Assembly (NCBI RefSeq): GCF_002282895.1 | Contig: NZ_NRRB01000001.1 | Location: 372,001 to 436,000 of the forward strand | DNA length: 64,000 nt | Direction: 5' to 3' | Source: Paraferrimonas haliotis | Lineage (GTDB): Bacteria > Pseudomonadota > Gammaproteobacteria > Enterobacterales > Shewanellaceae | In this document: piece after piece, positions 9,555 through 18,574 of the stretch | Layout: the number at the start of each line of letters is the position of its first letter | Position numbering within the stretch: position 1 is the stretch's first letter | Translations under genes and position numbers: made by a program | The notes under the pieces: generated by a model | Databases searched by the model: none | Seen by the model: the letters and a program-made list of their open reading frames with translations, nothing else | Told to the model about the DNA's origin: nothing

Positions 9555-10400
9555 TTGATCAGTTTAGCGGTGTTAGCGGGCTTAATGCATCTTAGCTATA
9601 TTGATGATCGCCGCGTTATTGAATGCAATATTCAAAACGCTGAGCAATGCGTTCAACTGCTGCCCGATGAATTGGCGCATAACTTGTTGCAGCGCTACCC
9701 CAACTGGCCGCAGGACATAGGTTACCGCCAGGCGGTAAGCTATGTCTTTGATAACGAACACGTTGCCGGTATGATACTGCTTGCCAATCCACACCGAAAC
9801 CAAGTGTATCAACAATGGTTAGGCAGCGATTGGTACACCTATGAAGCGGCAGATGAAGCTCAATTGGTGCGCTGGCATGAATTAGGCCATGTGTATGCGC
9901 GCAATCAAATTAGCGCACTGCCTGAGCTTCCTGAAGTGGATGGTGAACTGGGCCTTAATGTTGCCTTATACCAACAGGAAATCTTAGCGGATCTGTATGT
10001 GGCTTGGCGGATTGCGGTTCAGCACCAAGATTGGCCATTGTTAAACCAGCAAATACATCGTCGCAATTTAGCCATGATGAAGCGTGATAGCGACGTTAAC
10101 CATTGGAGCGTTCCTTGGTTACTTCCGCTGTTAAGCATCGACCCAAAGCAAGTGGCCCAACTGGATTACCCAGAGTTTTCTAAGTTAGCACTTACTCTGG
10201 TTAAACCAATTGATAAGTCTGAGTTGCTAGAGTTGCTGTATTTATTTCGGCGCGAGTTTAGTGATGGCGCTACCACGCCTAGCAATAAACGCTACCTTTC
10301 GTGGCGACGGGCGCAGTTTGGCACCTATGTTGAACCGACTTTGGTGGAATTGATGGGAAAAAAAACCGCAACTAAGTGGACTCAATTGCGGTATTTTTAA
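9555..10400 (+). CDS. Putative HExxH-type metallopeptidase
   Basis: A 281-residue protein of no family I recognise. It carries WHELGHVYARN, with H108-E109-L110-G111-H112 fitting the HExxH zinc motif, and EILAD (E142-D146) 30 residues later as a possible third ligand in the ExxxD style of gluzincins. The first 15 residues are hydrophobic, a possible but weak export signal. It uses a TTG start placed directly after the hldE stop, with AGGG inside the hldE end as ribosome binding site; an ATG at 9585 is an alternative. Expression must follow hldE. Catalytic activity and substrate are inferred only from the motif. Confidence 0.6.
   Translation: MISLAVLAGLMHLSYIDDRRVIECNIQNAEQCVQLLPDELAHNLLQRYPNWPQDIGYRQAVSYVFDNEHVAGMILLANPHRNQVYQQWLGSDWYTYEAADEAQLVRWHELGHVYARNQISALPELPEVDGELGLNVALYQQEILADLYVAWRIAVQHQDWPLLNQQIHRRNLAMMKRDSDVNHWSVPWLLPLLSIDPKQVAQLDYPEFSKLALTLVKPIDKSELLELLYLFRREFSDGATTPSNKRYLSWRRAQFGTYVEPTLVELMGKKTATKWTQLRYF
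10365..10398 (+). terminator. Terminator embedded in the 3' end of the HELGH gene
   Basis: A 7-bp stem ACCGCAA/TTGCGGT (10365-10371, 10386-10392) with a 14-base loop is followed directly by ATTTTT. The hairpin encodes the last residues of the protein and the TAA stop codon (10398-10400) closes the T-run. It would end the hldE transcript. Confidence 0.6.
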
Positions 10401-10412
10401 ACGGCTTGATGA

Positions 10413-10832
10413 TTAGGCCATACTCGCGGCAAGGCGAGTAACGTCTGGCGTTAATCCAAGACTGATGGGTTGCTGTGCGCGTGCGCAGGCAATCATAATC
10501 ATTGTCTGATTAGTATTGTCCAGCGTGGCCGAAAGTACTTTTAGGCCTTGTTCTTCAACTAAGGTGCGAGCGTCTATTGCTAGCGCTTGCTCTAAGTCTA
10601 AGATTACCGCAACGTTACCATTACCCAACTCAATCTTTGTGAAGTCACCTTCCGGAGGACGAGTGGTATTGGCTACCATGATTAGATTATTGTCATTGTC
10701 GAAAGTACTCGACAAAATGTTAAAGCCTTCCTTGTGCAACTGCTTGCGCAGCTCAAATTCAGAGACTTGGCAGTGCTCAACTACGATGGACCAAATGCCT
10801 TTGCTCAGCTCTCTTTTTACAATGGCTGTCAT
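10413..10832 (-). CDS. Small protein with two 60-residue tandem repeats
   Basis: A 139-residue cytosolic-looking protein with no signal peptide or membrane helix. Residues 29-58 and 89-118 align with an exact spacing of 60 residues and no gap; 9 of 30 positions are identical, centred on G-(N/K)-(I/V)-LSxTxDN. The protein is thus an ancient duplication of a small alpha/beta unit. The unit resembles ACT-like or ferredoxin-like folds in alternation of strand and helix, but I cannot assign a family. It is convergent with the hldE unit and monocistronic. ATG at 10832 is clear. Confidence 0.65.
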   Translation of the reverse strand: MTAIVKRELSKGIWSIVVEHCQVSEFELRKQLHKEGFNILSSTFDNDNNLIMVANTTRPPEGDFTKIELGNGNVAVILDLEQALAIDARTLVEEQGLKVLSATLDNTNQTMIMIACARAQQPISLGLTPDVTRLAASMA

Positions 10833-11022
10833 AAGGACTCACTTATTTATAATATAAAAAGGCATCTATGTGCCTACTACCCCTTGTAAGGAGCGGCGAT
10901 TCTGCCTAATTTGCTGGGCAAATGGAAGTTTGAGCGCTTGTGAATGTGCTGTTTTGTGAATGATATCGAAAAGTGGTTAAAAGAGTGTTCTTGGTCTAGA
11001 AATCCTCACCATCTGTTAACAA
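10833..11022. other. Intergenic region, upstream of the repeat-protein gene
   Basis: About 190 bases between the 10413-10832 gene and the pnt terminator. It must hold the promoter for the minus-strand gene, and has AT-rich stretches near 10845-10860, but no good -35/-10 pair or operator stands out. No small ORF with a ribosome binding site was seen. Confidence 0.4.
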
Positions 11023-11053
11023 ATAAAAAACCGAAGCGTTAAGCTTCGGTTTC
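11023..11053 (-). terminator. Rho-independent terminator of the pnt operon
   Basis: A perfect 10-bp stem (AAACCGAAGC, 11028-11037, with 11043-11052) and a 5-base loop, followed on the minus strand by a run of six T. It lies 28 bases past the pntB stop. Confidence 0.9.
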
Positions 11054-11080
11054 TAAAGAGTAAAAAAGTTTACTCAGCTG

Positions 11081-12457
11081 TTAATCGGCTTCTTTTAGAC
11101 TGGCTGACAAATCAACAATGGCTTTCTTGCCGTCGCCAAATAGCATTAGGGCGTTATCTTTAGCAAACAGCGGGTTTGGTAATCCAGCAAAACCAGGGCT
11201 TAGAGAACGTTTCACCACCACCACGGTTTTGGCTTTATCCACGTTTAGAATGGGCATGCCGTAGATTGGCGAGCCTTTGTCTTCTCTTGCCATTGGGTTG
11301 GTCACGTCATTAGCGCCAATCACAATAGCCACATCGGTTTGCTCGAATTGAGGGTTGATGGTGTCCATCTCAACCAGCTGCTCGTAAGGCACTTCGGCTT
11401 CAGCAAGCAACACGTTCATGTGCCCAGGCATACGCCCCGCAACCGGGTGAATGGCGTATTGAACCTCGGTACCGCGCTCTTCCAACACGTTGGCAAGATC
11501 GCGAACGGCGTGTTGTGCTTGCGCCATCGCCAGACCGTAGCCCGGTACGATAACCACGCGTTCGGCGGTTTCAAGCAGCATGGCCACTTCTTCCGGTGAG
11601 GAGGATTTCACTTTACCGGCATACACTTCATCGGCATCAACGGTTTCACCTACTTCACCCATAACCCCAAATAGCACATTGGTCAGGCTACGATTCATGG
11701 CTTTACACATAATGCTTGTTAAGATCAGACCGGAGGCCCCCACCAGTGAACCGGAAACGATTAACACCGTATTGTTGGTGATAAAGCCAGCGGTCGCGGC
11801 GGCAATACCCGAGTATGAGTTTAACAGGGCAATAACCACCGGCATATCAGCGCCACCAATGGGAATCACCAATACCAAACCTAACACGATAGCAACCGCC
11901 ACTAAGGCCACCATTAGGGCGGTATTCGTTGGCTCGTTAACAATGGCTATGCTCAAACCAATGGCTGCAATCAACAGCACGGCATTCAACACCTTGTTGC
12001 CGGGAACCGCAATCGGGTTACCAGAAATAAGCTCTTGTAACTTTGCGTACGCCACGAAGGAGCCCGATAGGGTGACGGCGCCAATGAGTACAGTTGCCGA
12101 GATGGATATCATGGGCACCAAATCATGGTTTAAACCGTAGAAATTAGCCAAGGCAACCGCCAAGGATGCGCCGCCACCAAAACCGTTCAGTACCGCTACC
12201 ATTTGCGGCATCGCGGTCATTTGTACTTTCGTCGCCATGGTCGCACCAATCACGCCACCAATAATGACGCCGGCAATGATCCATTGGAAACTTAAGATGT
12301 TTTGGTCGAACAAGGTCACCACAACAGCAATCAGCATACCCAACGCAGATAACTGGTTACCTTTTACCGCAGTTCGAGGTTTGGTGAGGCCTTTGATACC
12401 AAGAATGAACAGTACGGCGGCGACCAAATAAGCTAAATAAATGAATTCAGTTTGCAT
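11081..12457 (-). CDS. pntB: NAD(P) transhydrogenase subunit beta
   Basis: A 458-residue subunit of the proton-translocating transhydrogenase, which reduces NADP+ with NADH at the cost of proton-motive force. The first 260 or so residues are membrane helices (part of domain II). The C-terminal 180 residues form the NADP(H)-binding domain III with GYGLAMAQAQHAV and the conserved HPVAGRMPGHMNVLLAEA region. Length is close to E. coli PntB (462). Last gene of the operon, ended by the terminator at 11023-11053. Confidence 0.97.
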   Translation of the reverse strand: MQTEFIYLAYLVAAVLFILGIKGLTKPRTAVKGNQLSALGMLIAVVVTLFDQNILSFQWIIAGVIIGGVIGATMATKVQMTAMPQMVAVLNGFGGGASLAVALANFYGLNHDLVPMISISATVLIGAVTLSGSFVAYAKLQELISGNPIAVPGNKVLNAVLLIAAIGLSIAIVNEPTNTALMVALVAVAIVLGLVLVIPIGGADMPVVIALLNSYSGIAAATAGFITNNTVLIVSGSLVGASGLILTSIMCKAMNRSLTNVLFGVMGEVGETVDADEVYAGKVKSSSPEEVAMLLETAERVVIVPGYGLAMAQAQHAVRDLANVLEERGTEVQYAIHPVAGRMPGHMNVLLAEAEVPYEQLVEMDTINPQFEQTDVAIVIGANDVTNPMAREDKGSPIYGMPILNVDKAKTVVVVKRSLSPGFAGLPNPLFAKDNALMLFGDGKKAIVDLSASLKEAD

Positions 12458-12463
12458 GGTGGC

Positions 12464-12742
12464 TTACTTCCTTTTGAACATGGCAAGCATGCGGTTTGTC
12501 ACCATATAACCGCCAATTACGTTAATGGTGGCGAGTACAACAGCGATGAATCCAAAAATGTTGACCAGTGGGTCCGGAGCGCCGGAACCTGCAGCCAGTA
12601 ATGCGCCAACCAAGGTAATACCAGAAATGGCGTTACTGCCGGACATGAGGGGGGTGTGCAATGTTGGTGGCACCTTGGTGATGAGCTCAACCCCAAGAAA
12701 AATGGCCACAACGAATAAGGTAAGCAGTATTAACAGTTCCAT
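12464..12742 (-). CDS. pntAb: NAD(P) transhydrogenase subunit alpha, membrane part
   Basis: A 92-residue, almost wholly hydrophobic protein with three membrane helices, equal to the C-terminal membrane part of E. coli PntA. Here PntA is split into two genes (a three-subunit enzyme), as in Rhodospirillum and many marine gammaproteobacteria. It begins at the last base of the pntAa stop region and ends 6 bases before pntB, so all three are coupled. Confidence 0.95.
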   Translation of the reverse strand: MELLILLTLFVVAIFLGVELITKVPPTLHTPLMSGSNAISGITLVGALLAAGSGAPDPLVNIFGFIAVVLATINVIGGYMVTNRMLAMFKRK

Positions 12743-13905
12743 TAGCGTGATACCTCGTTATTGCTATTAAGGCCTAGTACGTCCCGTAAACGCGGACTTA
12801 TAATCTCGCCTTGATGACTGACTGTGGTTTCTTTGATGATTTCATCTTCAAAATCAAGGGTTAAACTTGAGTCTTCAATCATCAAGTTGAGTAAATTCTC
12901 AATGTTGGTCGCGAACATTTGACTGGCATGAGTCGCGGCCATACTGGCCATATTGGATGGCCCGATAATAGTGACTCCGTTGCTTTCAATGACTTGGTCA
13001 AGCTCAGTTAATTCGCAGTTTCCGCCGGTTTCAGCCGCCAAATCGACAATGACAGTACCCGGTTTCATTTTTTCGACCATGGCCGCGGTAATCAACTTAG
13101 GCGCTGGACGACCTGGGATTGCCGCAGTGGTAATCACCACATCTTGCTGAGCCAATACGTCGGCCATCGCCGCTTGTTGGCGGGCTATAAAGTCATCGGT
13201 TTGTTCGGTGGCATAACCGCCTTTGGTTTCTGTGGCGCTGTCTTCCAAATTCAACTCAACCGGACGAGCCCCTACAGAAATAATTTGTTCGCGAGCGGCT
13301 GGTCGAATGTCATAGGCTTCAACCACAGCGCCTAGCCGTTTAGCCGTGGCACAGGCTTGCAACCCAGCAACACCTACACCCATGATAAATACTCGAGCAG
13401 GCTTTAGGGTACCGGCTGCAGTCATCATCATAGGGAACAAACGCGGCGCTTTCTCGGCGGCAATCAGTACCGCTTTGTAGCCTGCGATGGTGGCCATGGA
13501 TGACAGCACGTCCATGCTTTGAGCGCGGGTAATGCGCGGCACGAGCTCTAACGCCAATGCAGTAACGCCTGTGTTGGCGTACTCAGCGACTTGCTGCGCT
13601 CTGGCTAATGGATCCATGGTGGCAATTAACCACTGATCTTTACGTAATTGGCTATTAACTTGTTCGGCTTGTTGGTCTTTACATGAGACGCAAATGATCA
13701 CCTGCGCATCCGCCATAACTTGGTCTCGCTCAGCAATGCTGGCGCCCGCATCTTGGTAGTCTTGGTCGCTAAAGCCAGAGGCGCTTCCAGCGCTTGCTTC
13801 AACCGTTACATTAAGTCCTTTTTTAACCAATTTAGCGACGTTTACAGGCAATAGCGCTACCCGTTTTTCACCCGCATTGATTTCTTTTAGTAAACCGATT
13901 TTCAC
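12742..13905 (-). CDS. pntAa: NAD(P) transhydrogenase subunit alpha, NAD-binding part
   Basis: A 387-residue soluble domain I protein that binds NAD(H). It has the alanine dehydrogenase/transhydrogenase fold, with the N-terminal KEINAGEKRVALLP stretch and the Rossmann motif GVGVAGLQACATAKRLGA (about residues 176-193). The start codon is GTG, with AGAGGA 8 bases upstream; that ribosome binding site can pair with CCTC just before the start (GAGG-ATAA-CCTC). First gene of pntAa-pntAb-pntB. Confidence 0.96.
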   Translation of the reverse strand: MKIGLLKEINAGEKRVALLPVNVAKLVKKGLNVTVEASAGSASGFSDQDYQDAGASIAERDQVMADAQVIICVSCKDQQAEQVNSQLRKDQWLIATMDPLARAQQVAEYANTGVTALALELVPRITRAQSMDVLSSMATIAGYKAVLIAAEKAPRLFPMMMTAAGTLKPARVFIMGVGVAGLQACATAKRLGAVVEAYDIRPAAREQIISVGARPVELNLEDSATETKGGYATEQTDDFIARQQAAMADVLAQQDVVITTAAIPGRPAPKLITAAMVEKMKPGTVIVDLAAETGGNCELTELDQVIESNGVTIIGPSNMASMAATHASQMFATNIENLLNLMIEDSSLTLDFEDEIIKETTVSHQGEIISPRLRDVLGLNSNNEVSR

Positions 13906-14265
13906 GGAGGTTATCCTCTAGTGGAATGGTAAGGTAATAACTCGTCTTGTCTTTAGGAACGTTTTGCTTATTTTTACAGAAGTTACTTTTGGCCACAGCG
14001 TAAGCTTAGTACCTTTAAAGCCCTTTTATTCTGCTTTTTTTGAGCTGGATCTCAACCTCAAATACGTCCGAAGTGCTGGATTTAGGTCAATTATCCTCAA
14101 GAAATGTGACCTGCAGCAACACAGCGGCCGAGCATAGCACGCCAACAATATTCCAAAAAGGAATAAAAAATCATCTTTTATTCTTTTTTAATTATTTAAC
14201 GCCTAGGTAGAGTGGGGGCATCACTCACACTAGGGAATGCCCTAGGTTTTAGCTTGGAATTACAC
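13906..14265. other. Divergent pnt / cysJ intergenic region
   Basis: A 360-base divergent gap. It must carry promoters for pntAa (minus) and cysJ (plus). Visible structure: the inverted repeat at 14155-14189 (separate entry); a GAGTG/CACTC stem at 14210-14226; and a 6-bp hairpin CTAGGG-AATG-CCCTAG at 14230-14245, 20 bases before the cysJ ATG. Nothing coding is supported. Confidence 0.5.
14155..14189. promoter_or_regulatory. Candidate CysB site upstream of cysJ
   Basis: An inverted repeat AAAAAGGAATAAAA / TTTTATTCTTTTTT (14155-14168 and 14176-14189). It contains GGAATAA (14160-14166), the complement of the TTATTCC half-site reported for CysB activation sites in enterics; the same 7-mer sits upstream of cobA at 20093-20099. 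Assignment to CysB is inference from motif and from the sulfate-assimilation genes downstream. Confidence 0.35.
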
Positions 14266-16104
14266 ATGGTTGGTAAAGAGTTGTCGGCGCTGGCTTCGCC
14301 ACTAGAAGAAAACCAGATTCAGTCGTTAACGCAATTAACGCAACAATTAAGCCCATTGCAGCAAGCGTGGGTGAGCGGTTACCTCGCCGCCTCAGCGTCG
14401 GCGGCACTGCAAGCGACCACCTATGCTGAGGCAACTACAGCAAACACTGACACCAGCGCACCAACCACCGCCGCTCAACCAACGTTGACCATTTTATATG
14501 GCAGTCAAACCGGTAACTGTAAGGCGTTAGCACAAACCTTATTCCAGCAGACCCAACAGCAGGGTGTCACAAGCGAGCTGGTTTCAATGGCTGAGTTTAA
14601 CCCTCGTAAACTAAAGGATGAGCAGGGTTTGTTGGTGTTGGTATCGACTCATGGAGAGGGGGATCCACCGGATGACGCCATCGGCTTCTATAAATTCTTA
14701 AACAGCAAAAGAGCGCCACAGTTAAGCCAGCTCAAATATTCGGTATTGGCCTTGGGCGACTCCAGCTATGAGCATTTTTGTCAAACTGGTAAAGACATTG
14801 ATGAGCGCTTGGAGCAATTGGGAGCTAAGCGTTTAGCTCCTCGCCAAGATTGCGATCTCGACTATGAAGGCGAGGCTGAACAGTGGCAACAAAACACAGT
14901 TAAACAGTGGTTAGAGTCTCTTCCAAATGCGTCGAGCACGGCACAGGTGGTCAGTATTAACCCCAGTTTAAGTAACGCCGTGCAAACGGAACAAGGCTAC
15001 AGCGCCAAAGCACCGGTAGAAGCGGAAGTGTTATCGGTGCAGAGCATTACCGGACGCGACTCCATTAAAGACATTTATCACATTGAATTAGCCTTGCCTG
15101 AAGGCATTCGTTACCAAGAGGGCGACAGTCTTGGGGTGTGGGCCGACAATCGGGCAGATACGGTGTCATCGGTGCTAGAGGCACTTAGCCTCGATGGCGA
15201 CGAGCCTGTGCAACTTAAAGGTGCAACCCTGTCATTGCGCGAGGCCTTAACCAAACGGCTTGAGCTCACATTGATAACCCCGCCGCAATTGCAAAAGTGG
15301 GCGCAACTGAGTGCTGCTACCGAACTCACGGTGCGCATCGCTGAGAAGCAGCACCTGAGAGCCTACATTGCCCAGCGTGATTGGTTGCAGGTGTTCCGAG
15401 AGTTTCCAGCCAGCGTCACAGCACAGCAGCTGGTGGACAGTCTGCGAGCGCTCAGTCCTCGGTTGTATTCCATTGCATCCAGTCAACAGCTGGTGGAAGA
15501 GGAGGTGCATCTAACAGTGGCACAAGTGAAACGAGACAACCGCCTTGGAACCCACTACGGCCTGGCCTCCAATTATTTGGCGGATCGCATTGAAGAAGGA
15601 CAAACAGTGTCTGTGTTTGTTGAAAGCAACAGTCACTTTAAGCCCAGTAGCGATGCCCAAACGCCGCTGATTATGATTGGCCCAGGAACTGGCATTGCTC
15701 CTTTTAGAAGTTTTATGCAAGCGCGAGAAGCGCAAGGCTTGAAAGGCAACACTTGGCTGTTCTTTGGTAATCCCAATTTTGAACAAGACTTCTTGTATCA
15801 AACCGAGTGGCAAAGCTATTTGAAGCAAGGGGTGTTAGAAAAAATCGATTTAGCATTTTCGCGCGATCAGGTTGAGAAAGTGTACGTCCAAGACCGGTTA
15901 CTGCAGCAAGCGCCTGCGGTGTGGCAATGGTTACAGCAAGGTGCGGCCATTTACGTTTGTGGCGACGCCGAACGCATGGCAAAAGACGTCGAAAAGGCGC
16001 TACTCACCCTCATTGCTCAGCAAGGGCAAATGACCCATCAACAGGCGCAGGACTATTTAGAATCATTGCGTAGCAATCATCGCTATCAAAAGGACGTTTA
16101 CTAA
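14266..16104 (+). CDS. cysJ: Sulfite reductase (NADPH) flavoprotein alpha subunit
   Basis: A 612-residue flavoprotein that passes electrons from NADPH through FAD and FMN to the CysI hemoprotein. Domains in order: short N-terminal tail, FMN flavodoxin domain (LYGSQTGNCKALAQ near 80), FAD-binding domain (RLYSIASS), NADPH-binding domain (GPGTGIAPFRSF) and the typical C-terminus ending YQKDVY. The ATG at 14266 (GGA 7 bases upstream) aligns with the E. coli start; an in-frame GTG at 14212 would turn hairpin-rich leader into protein. Overlaps cysI by one base. Confidence 0.96.
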   Translation: MVGKELSALASPLEENQIQSLTQLTQQLSPLQQAWVSGYLAASASAALQATTYAEATTANTDTSAPTTAAQPTLTILYGSQTGNCKALAQTLFQQTQQQGVTSELVSMAEFNPRKLKDEQGLLVLVSTHGEGDPPDDAIGFYKFLNSKRAPQLSQLKYSVLALGDSSYEHFCQTGKDIDERLEQLGAKRLAPRQDCDLDYEGEAEQWQQNTVKQWLESLPNASSTAQVVSINPSLSNAVQTEQGYSAKAPVEAEVLSVQSITGRDSIKDIYHIELALPEGIRYQEGDSLGVWADNRADTVSSVLEALSLDGDEPVQLKGATLSLREALTKRLELTLITPPQLQKWAQLSAATELTVRIAEKQHLRAYIAQRDWLQVFREFPASVTAQQLVDSLRALSPRLYSIASSQQLVEEEVHLTVAQVKRDNRLGTHYGLASNYLADRIEEGQTVSVFVESNSHFKPSSDAQTPLIMIGPGTGIAPFRSFMQAREAQGLKGNTWLFFGNPNFEQDFLYQTEWQSYLKQGVLEKIDLAFSRDQVEKVYVQDRLLQQAPAVWQWLQQGAAIYVCGDAERMAKDVEKALLTLIAQQGQMTHQQAQDYLESLRSNHRYQKDVY

Positions 16105-17798
16105 TGAGCAAGCAAAAACTGGCGGTTAACGAGTATTTGAAAACCGATAGCGACTATTTACGTGGCAGTATCGAGCAAGGTCTGGCCGATCAAGTCACCG
16201 GCGCTTTCGCCGAGGGTGACCAGCAACTGATTAAGTTTCACGGCTTTTATCAGCAAGATAATCGAGACATACGTCAAGAGCGAGCCGAGCAAAAACTCGA
16301 ACCTTTACATAGCTTTATGTTGCGAGCGCGGGTGCCTGGAGGTATTTGTACACCGGAGCAATGGTTGGCGCTCGATGACATTGCTGCCAACTTAACCAGC
16401 TACCACAGTATTCGGCTTACCACCCGCCAAACGTTTCAATATCATGGCATCGCTAAGCGCAATGTGAAGGCGTTGATTCAAGGGTTGGATAAAGCGGGGC
16501 TTGATTCCATTGCAGCCTGTGGTGATGTTAACCGTAACGTTATGTGCAACCCTAATCCCGTTCAGTCGAGCTTGCATCAACAGGTATACCCGTTTGCGGT
16601 AAAACTGTCTGAGGATCTGTTGCCGAAAACGCAAGCCTATGCCGAAATCTGGCTAGATAAGGAAAAACTGCTCACCACCGAAACCACCGTCGAGCCTATG
16701 TATGGCAATACCTATTTGCCTCGCAAATTCAAGACAGCGGTAGCCATTCCACCTCACAACGATGTGGATGTATACACCAACGATTTGGGTTTTATTGCCA
16801 TTGCTACCGGTGACGAGCTGCAAGGGTTTAACGTCAGTGTTGGGGGAGGCATGGGTTCAACTCACGGTGATATCAACACTTACCCTAGGCTGGCGGATGT
16901 TTTAGGTTTTATTGAGCCGCAACACAGTCTTAAAGTCGCTGAGGCGGTCATTACCACTCAACGAGATTGGGGTAATCGGGTTGATCGCAAACGCGCCCGT
17001 CTTAAATACACAATAGATGACCGTGGTCTTGAGGCGTTTAAAGCTGAAGTGGAAAAACGCTCCGGTATCCAGTTTAAACCCGCCAGACCGGTGCAGTTTG
17101 ACAGCCGTGGTGATCGCTTCGGTTGGCACAAAGGGGTGGATGACAGTTGGCACCTTACTTTGTATTTAGAGAACGGACGAATAGTGGACAAAGAAAATCG
17201 TCCCATGCGTTCAGGACTAAGAGCCATTGCTAACGTCCACAAAGGCGATTTTCGCATGACCGCCACCCAAAATTTAATCGTTGCCAATGTGGCGCAAGAA
17301 GATAAGCAAGTCATTGAAGACATTGCCCGACAATACGGTTTATACGGCGAACTCGTATCCGCCACACGAGGGCAGTCTATGGCCTGTGTGGCACTGCCTA
17401 CTTGCCCACTGGCAATGGCGGAAGCTGAACGGTATTTGGGCGACTTTTTGTCCAAAGTCGAAGCGCTCCAGCAGCAACACCGAATTGCCGATGTGCCCAT
17501 TGTTGTGCGAATTACCGGCTGTCCTAATGGCTGTGCGCGTCCGTTCGCCGCCGAGATAGCCTTAGTGGGCAAATCAACCGGTCGCTACAACCTGTACCTT
17601 GGTGCGTCTCATGTGGGTACTCGTTTAAACAAAATGGTGTTAGAGAACGTTACCGAAGCCCAAATATTGGCGCATCTCGATCCCTTGTTTGCCAAGTTTG
17701 CCAACGAGCGTGACGAGAACGAGTCATTTGGTGATTTTGTGGTGCGCAGTGGTGCAGTCGCTCCTGTGTATCACTCGGCCACCGATTTTCACGCGTAA
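16104..17798 (+). CDS. cysI: Sulfite reductase hemoprotein beta subunit
   Basis: A 564-residue siroheme/4Fe-4S enzyme reducing sulfite to sulfide. The four cluster ligands are present with the family spacing: C428, C434 (CVALPTC) and C473, C477 (GCPNGC). Length matches E. coli CysI (570). Starts inside the cysJ stop (TAATG), giving tight coupling of the two subunits. Its siroheme cofactor needs the SUMT encoded by cobA at 20145. Confidence 0.97.
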   Translation: MSKQKLAVNEYLKTDSDYLRGSIEQGLADQVTGAFAEGDQQLIKFHGFYQQDNRDIRQERAEQKLEPLHSFMLRARVPGGICTPEQWLALDDIAANLTSYHSIRLTTRQTFQYHGIAKRNVKALIQGLDKAGLDSIAACGDVNRNVMCNPNPVQSSLHQQVYPFAVKLSEDLLPKTQAYAEIWLDKEKLLTTETTVEPMYGNTYLPRKFKTAVAIPPHNDVDVYTNDLGFIAIATGDELQGFNVSVGGGMGSTHGDINTYPRLADVLGFIEPQHSLKVAEAVITTQRDWGNRVDRKRARLKYTIDDRGLEAFKAEVEKRSGIQFKPARPVQFDSRGDRFGWHKGVDDSWHLTLYLENGRIVDKENRPMRSGLRAIANVHKGDFRMTATQNLIVANVAQEDKQVIEDIARQYGLYGELVSATRGQSMACVALPTCPLAMAEAERYLGDFLSKVEALQQQHRIADVPIVVRITGCPNGCARPFAAEIALVGKSTGRYNLYLGASHVGTRLNKMVLENVTEAQILAHLDPLFAKFANERDENESFGDFVVRSGAVAPVYHSATDFHA

Positions 17799-17808
17799 GA
17801 GGTTTATT

Positions 17809-18564
17809 ATGCACTCTGAATTTGATGTCGCGATTCCGTCTCTTGAAACGTTAACCGCGCTGGATAAAGCCGGTCAACAACAGGCGCTGCAAGAGCTTAA
17901 TGAACTTCTTGCTAACTGGACTCCACAACAACGCATGGCCTGGGCTGTTAATTCGCTGCCAGGCAACAAAGCCTTGTCTTCAAGCTTTGGTATTCAGTCA
18001 GCGCTATTGCTGCACATGAGTGTGAATGTTCAGGCGGACATACCGGTTATTTTGACCGATACCGGTTACTTGTTCGATGAAACGTATCAATTTGTGGATG
18101 AGTTAACTCAACGATTTGGACTTAATTTGCATGTGTATCGCTCTAGACTCAGTCCCGCTTGGCAAGAGGCGCGCTATGGTCAACTGTGGCTAAAAGGGCT
18201 CGATGGTCTAGAGCAATATAACAAGATGAATAAAGTGGAACCGATGAATAGAGCGCTTGCAGAGCTTAACACCAGCGTATGGATTGCCGGTTTGCGCCGA
18301 GTTCAGTCGGATACGCGACAGCAACTGCCCATTTTATCGGTGCAAAATGGCCGCTATAAATTGCTGCCGATTGTGGATTGGGATAATCAACAAGTGCATC
18401 AATATCTCACCGATCACCAATTGCCGTATCACCCGTTATGGCAAAAAGGTTATGTGTCGGTTGGAGATACTCATACGTCTAAGCCACTCGAGCCCGGTGA
18501 ATTAGAGCAAGACACGCGCTTTTTTGGATTAAAGCGCGAGTGTGGATTGCATTTCGATATTTAG
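17809..18564 (+). CDS. cysH: Phosphoadenosine phosphosulfate (PAPS) reductase
   Basis: A 251-residue thioredoxin-dependent enzyme producing sulfite from PAPS. The C-terminal ECGLHFDI carries the catalytic Cys, and the [14 protein letters not shown] loop is the nucleotide-binding region. The lack of the extra CC...CxxC cysteines of APS reductases points to PAPS as substrate. The start at 17809 follows AAGAGG and matches family length; the longer in-frame ORF from 17689 overlaps cysI and is not credible. Third gene of cysJIH. Confidence 0.95.
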   Translation: MHSEFDVAIPSLETLTALDKAGQQQALQELNELLANWTPQQRMAWAVNSLPGNKALSSSFGIQSALLLHMSVNVQADIPVILTDTGYLFDETYQFVDELTQRFGLNLHVYRSRLSPAWQEARYGQLWLKGLDGLEQYNKMNKVEPMNRALAELNTSVWIAGLRRVQSDTRQQLPILSVQNGRYKLLPIVDWDNQQVHQYLTDHQLPYHPLWQKGYVSVGDTHTSKPLEPGELEQDTRFFGLKRECGLHFDI

Positions 18565-18574
18565 CTCGAGGTAA

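Noticed and set aside
11580..12140. 186-residue open frame opposite pntB
   Set aside because: Antisense to conserved membrane helices of pntB; a Thr/Pro/Ala-rich shadow with no recognisable motif.
14212..14265. GTG-started N-terminal extension of cysJ
   Set aside because: Would make leader hairpins coding and adds residues absent from the family; the ATG at 14266 aligns with E. coli CysJ.
16958..17572. 204-residue open frame opposite cysI
   Set aside because: Lies wholly antisense to a well-supported gene, has no ribosome binding site or family features, and reflects codon bias of cysI.
17689..17808. N-terminal extension of cysH into cysI
   Set aside because: Overlaps cysI by over 100 bases in another frame; ATG at 17809 has AAGAGG and correct family length.
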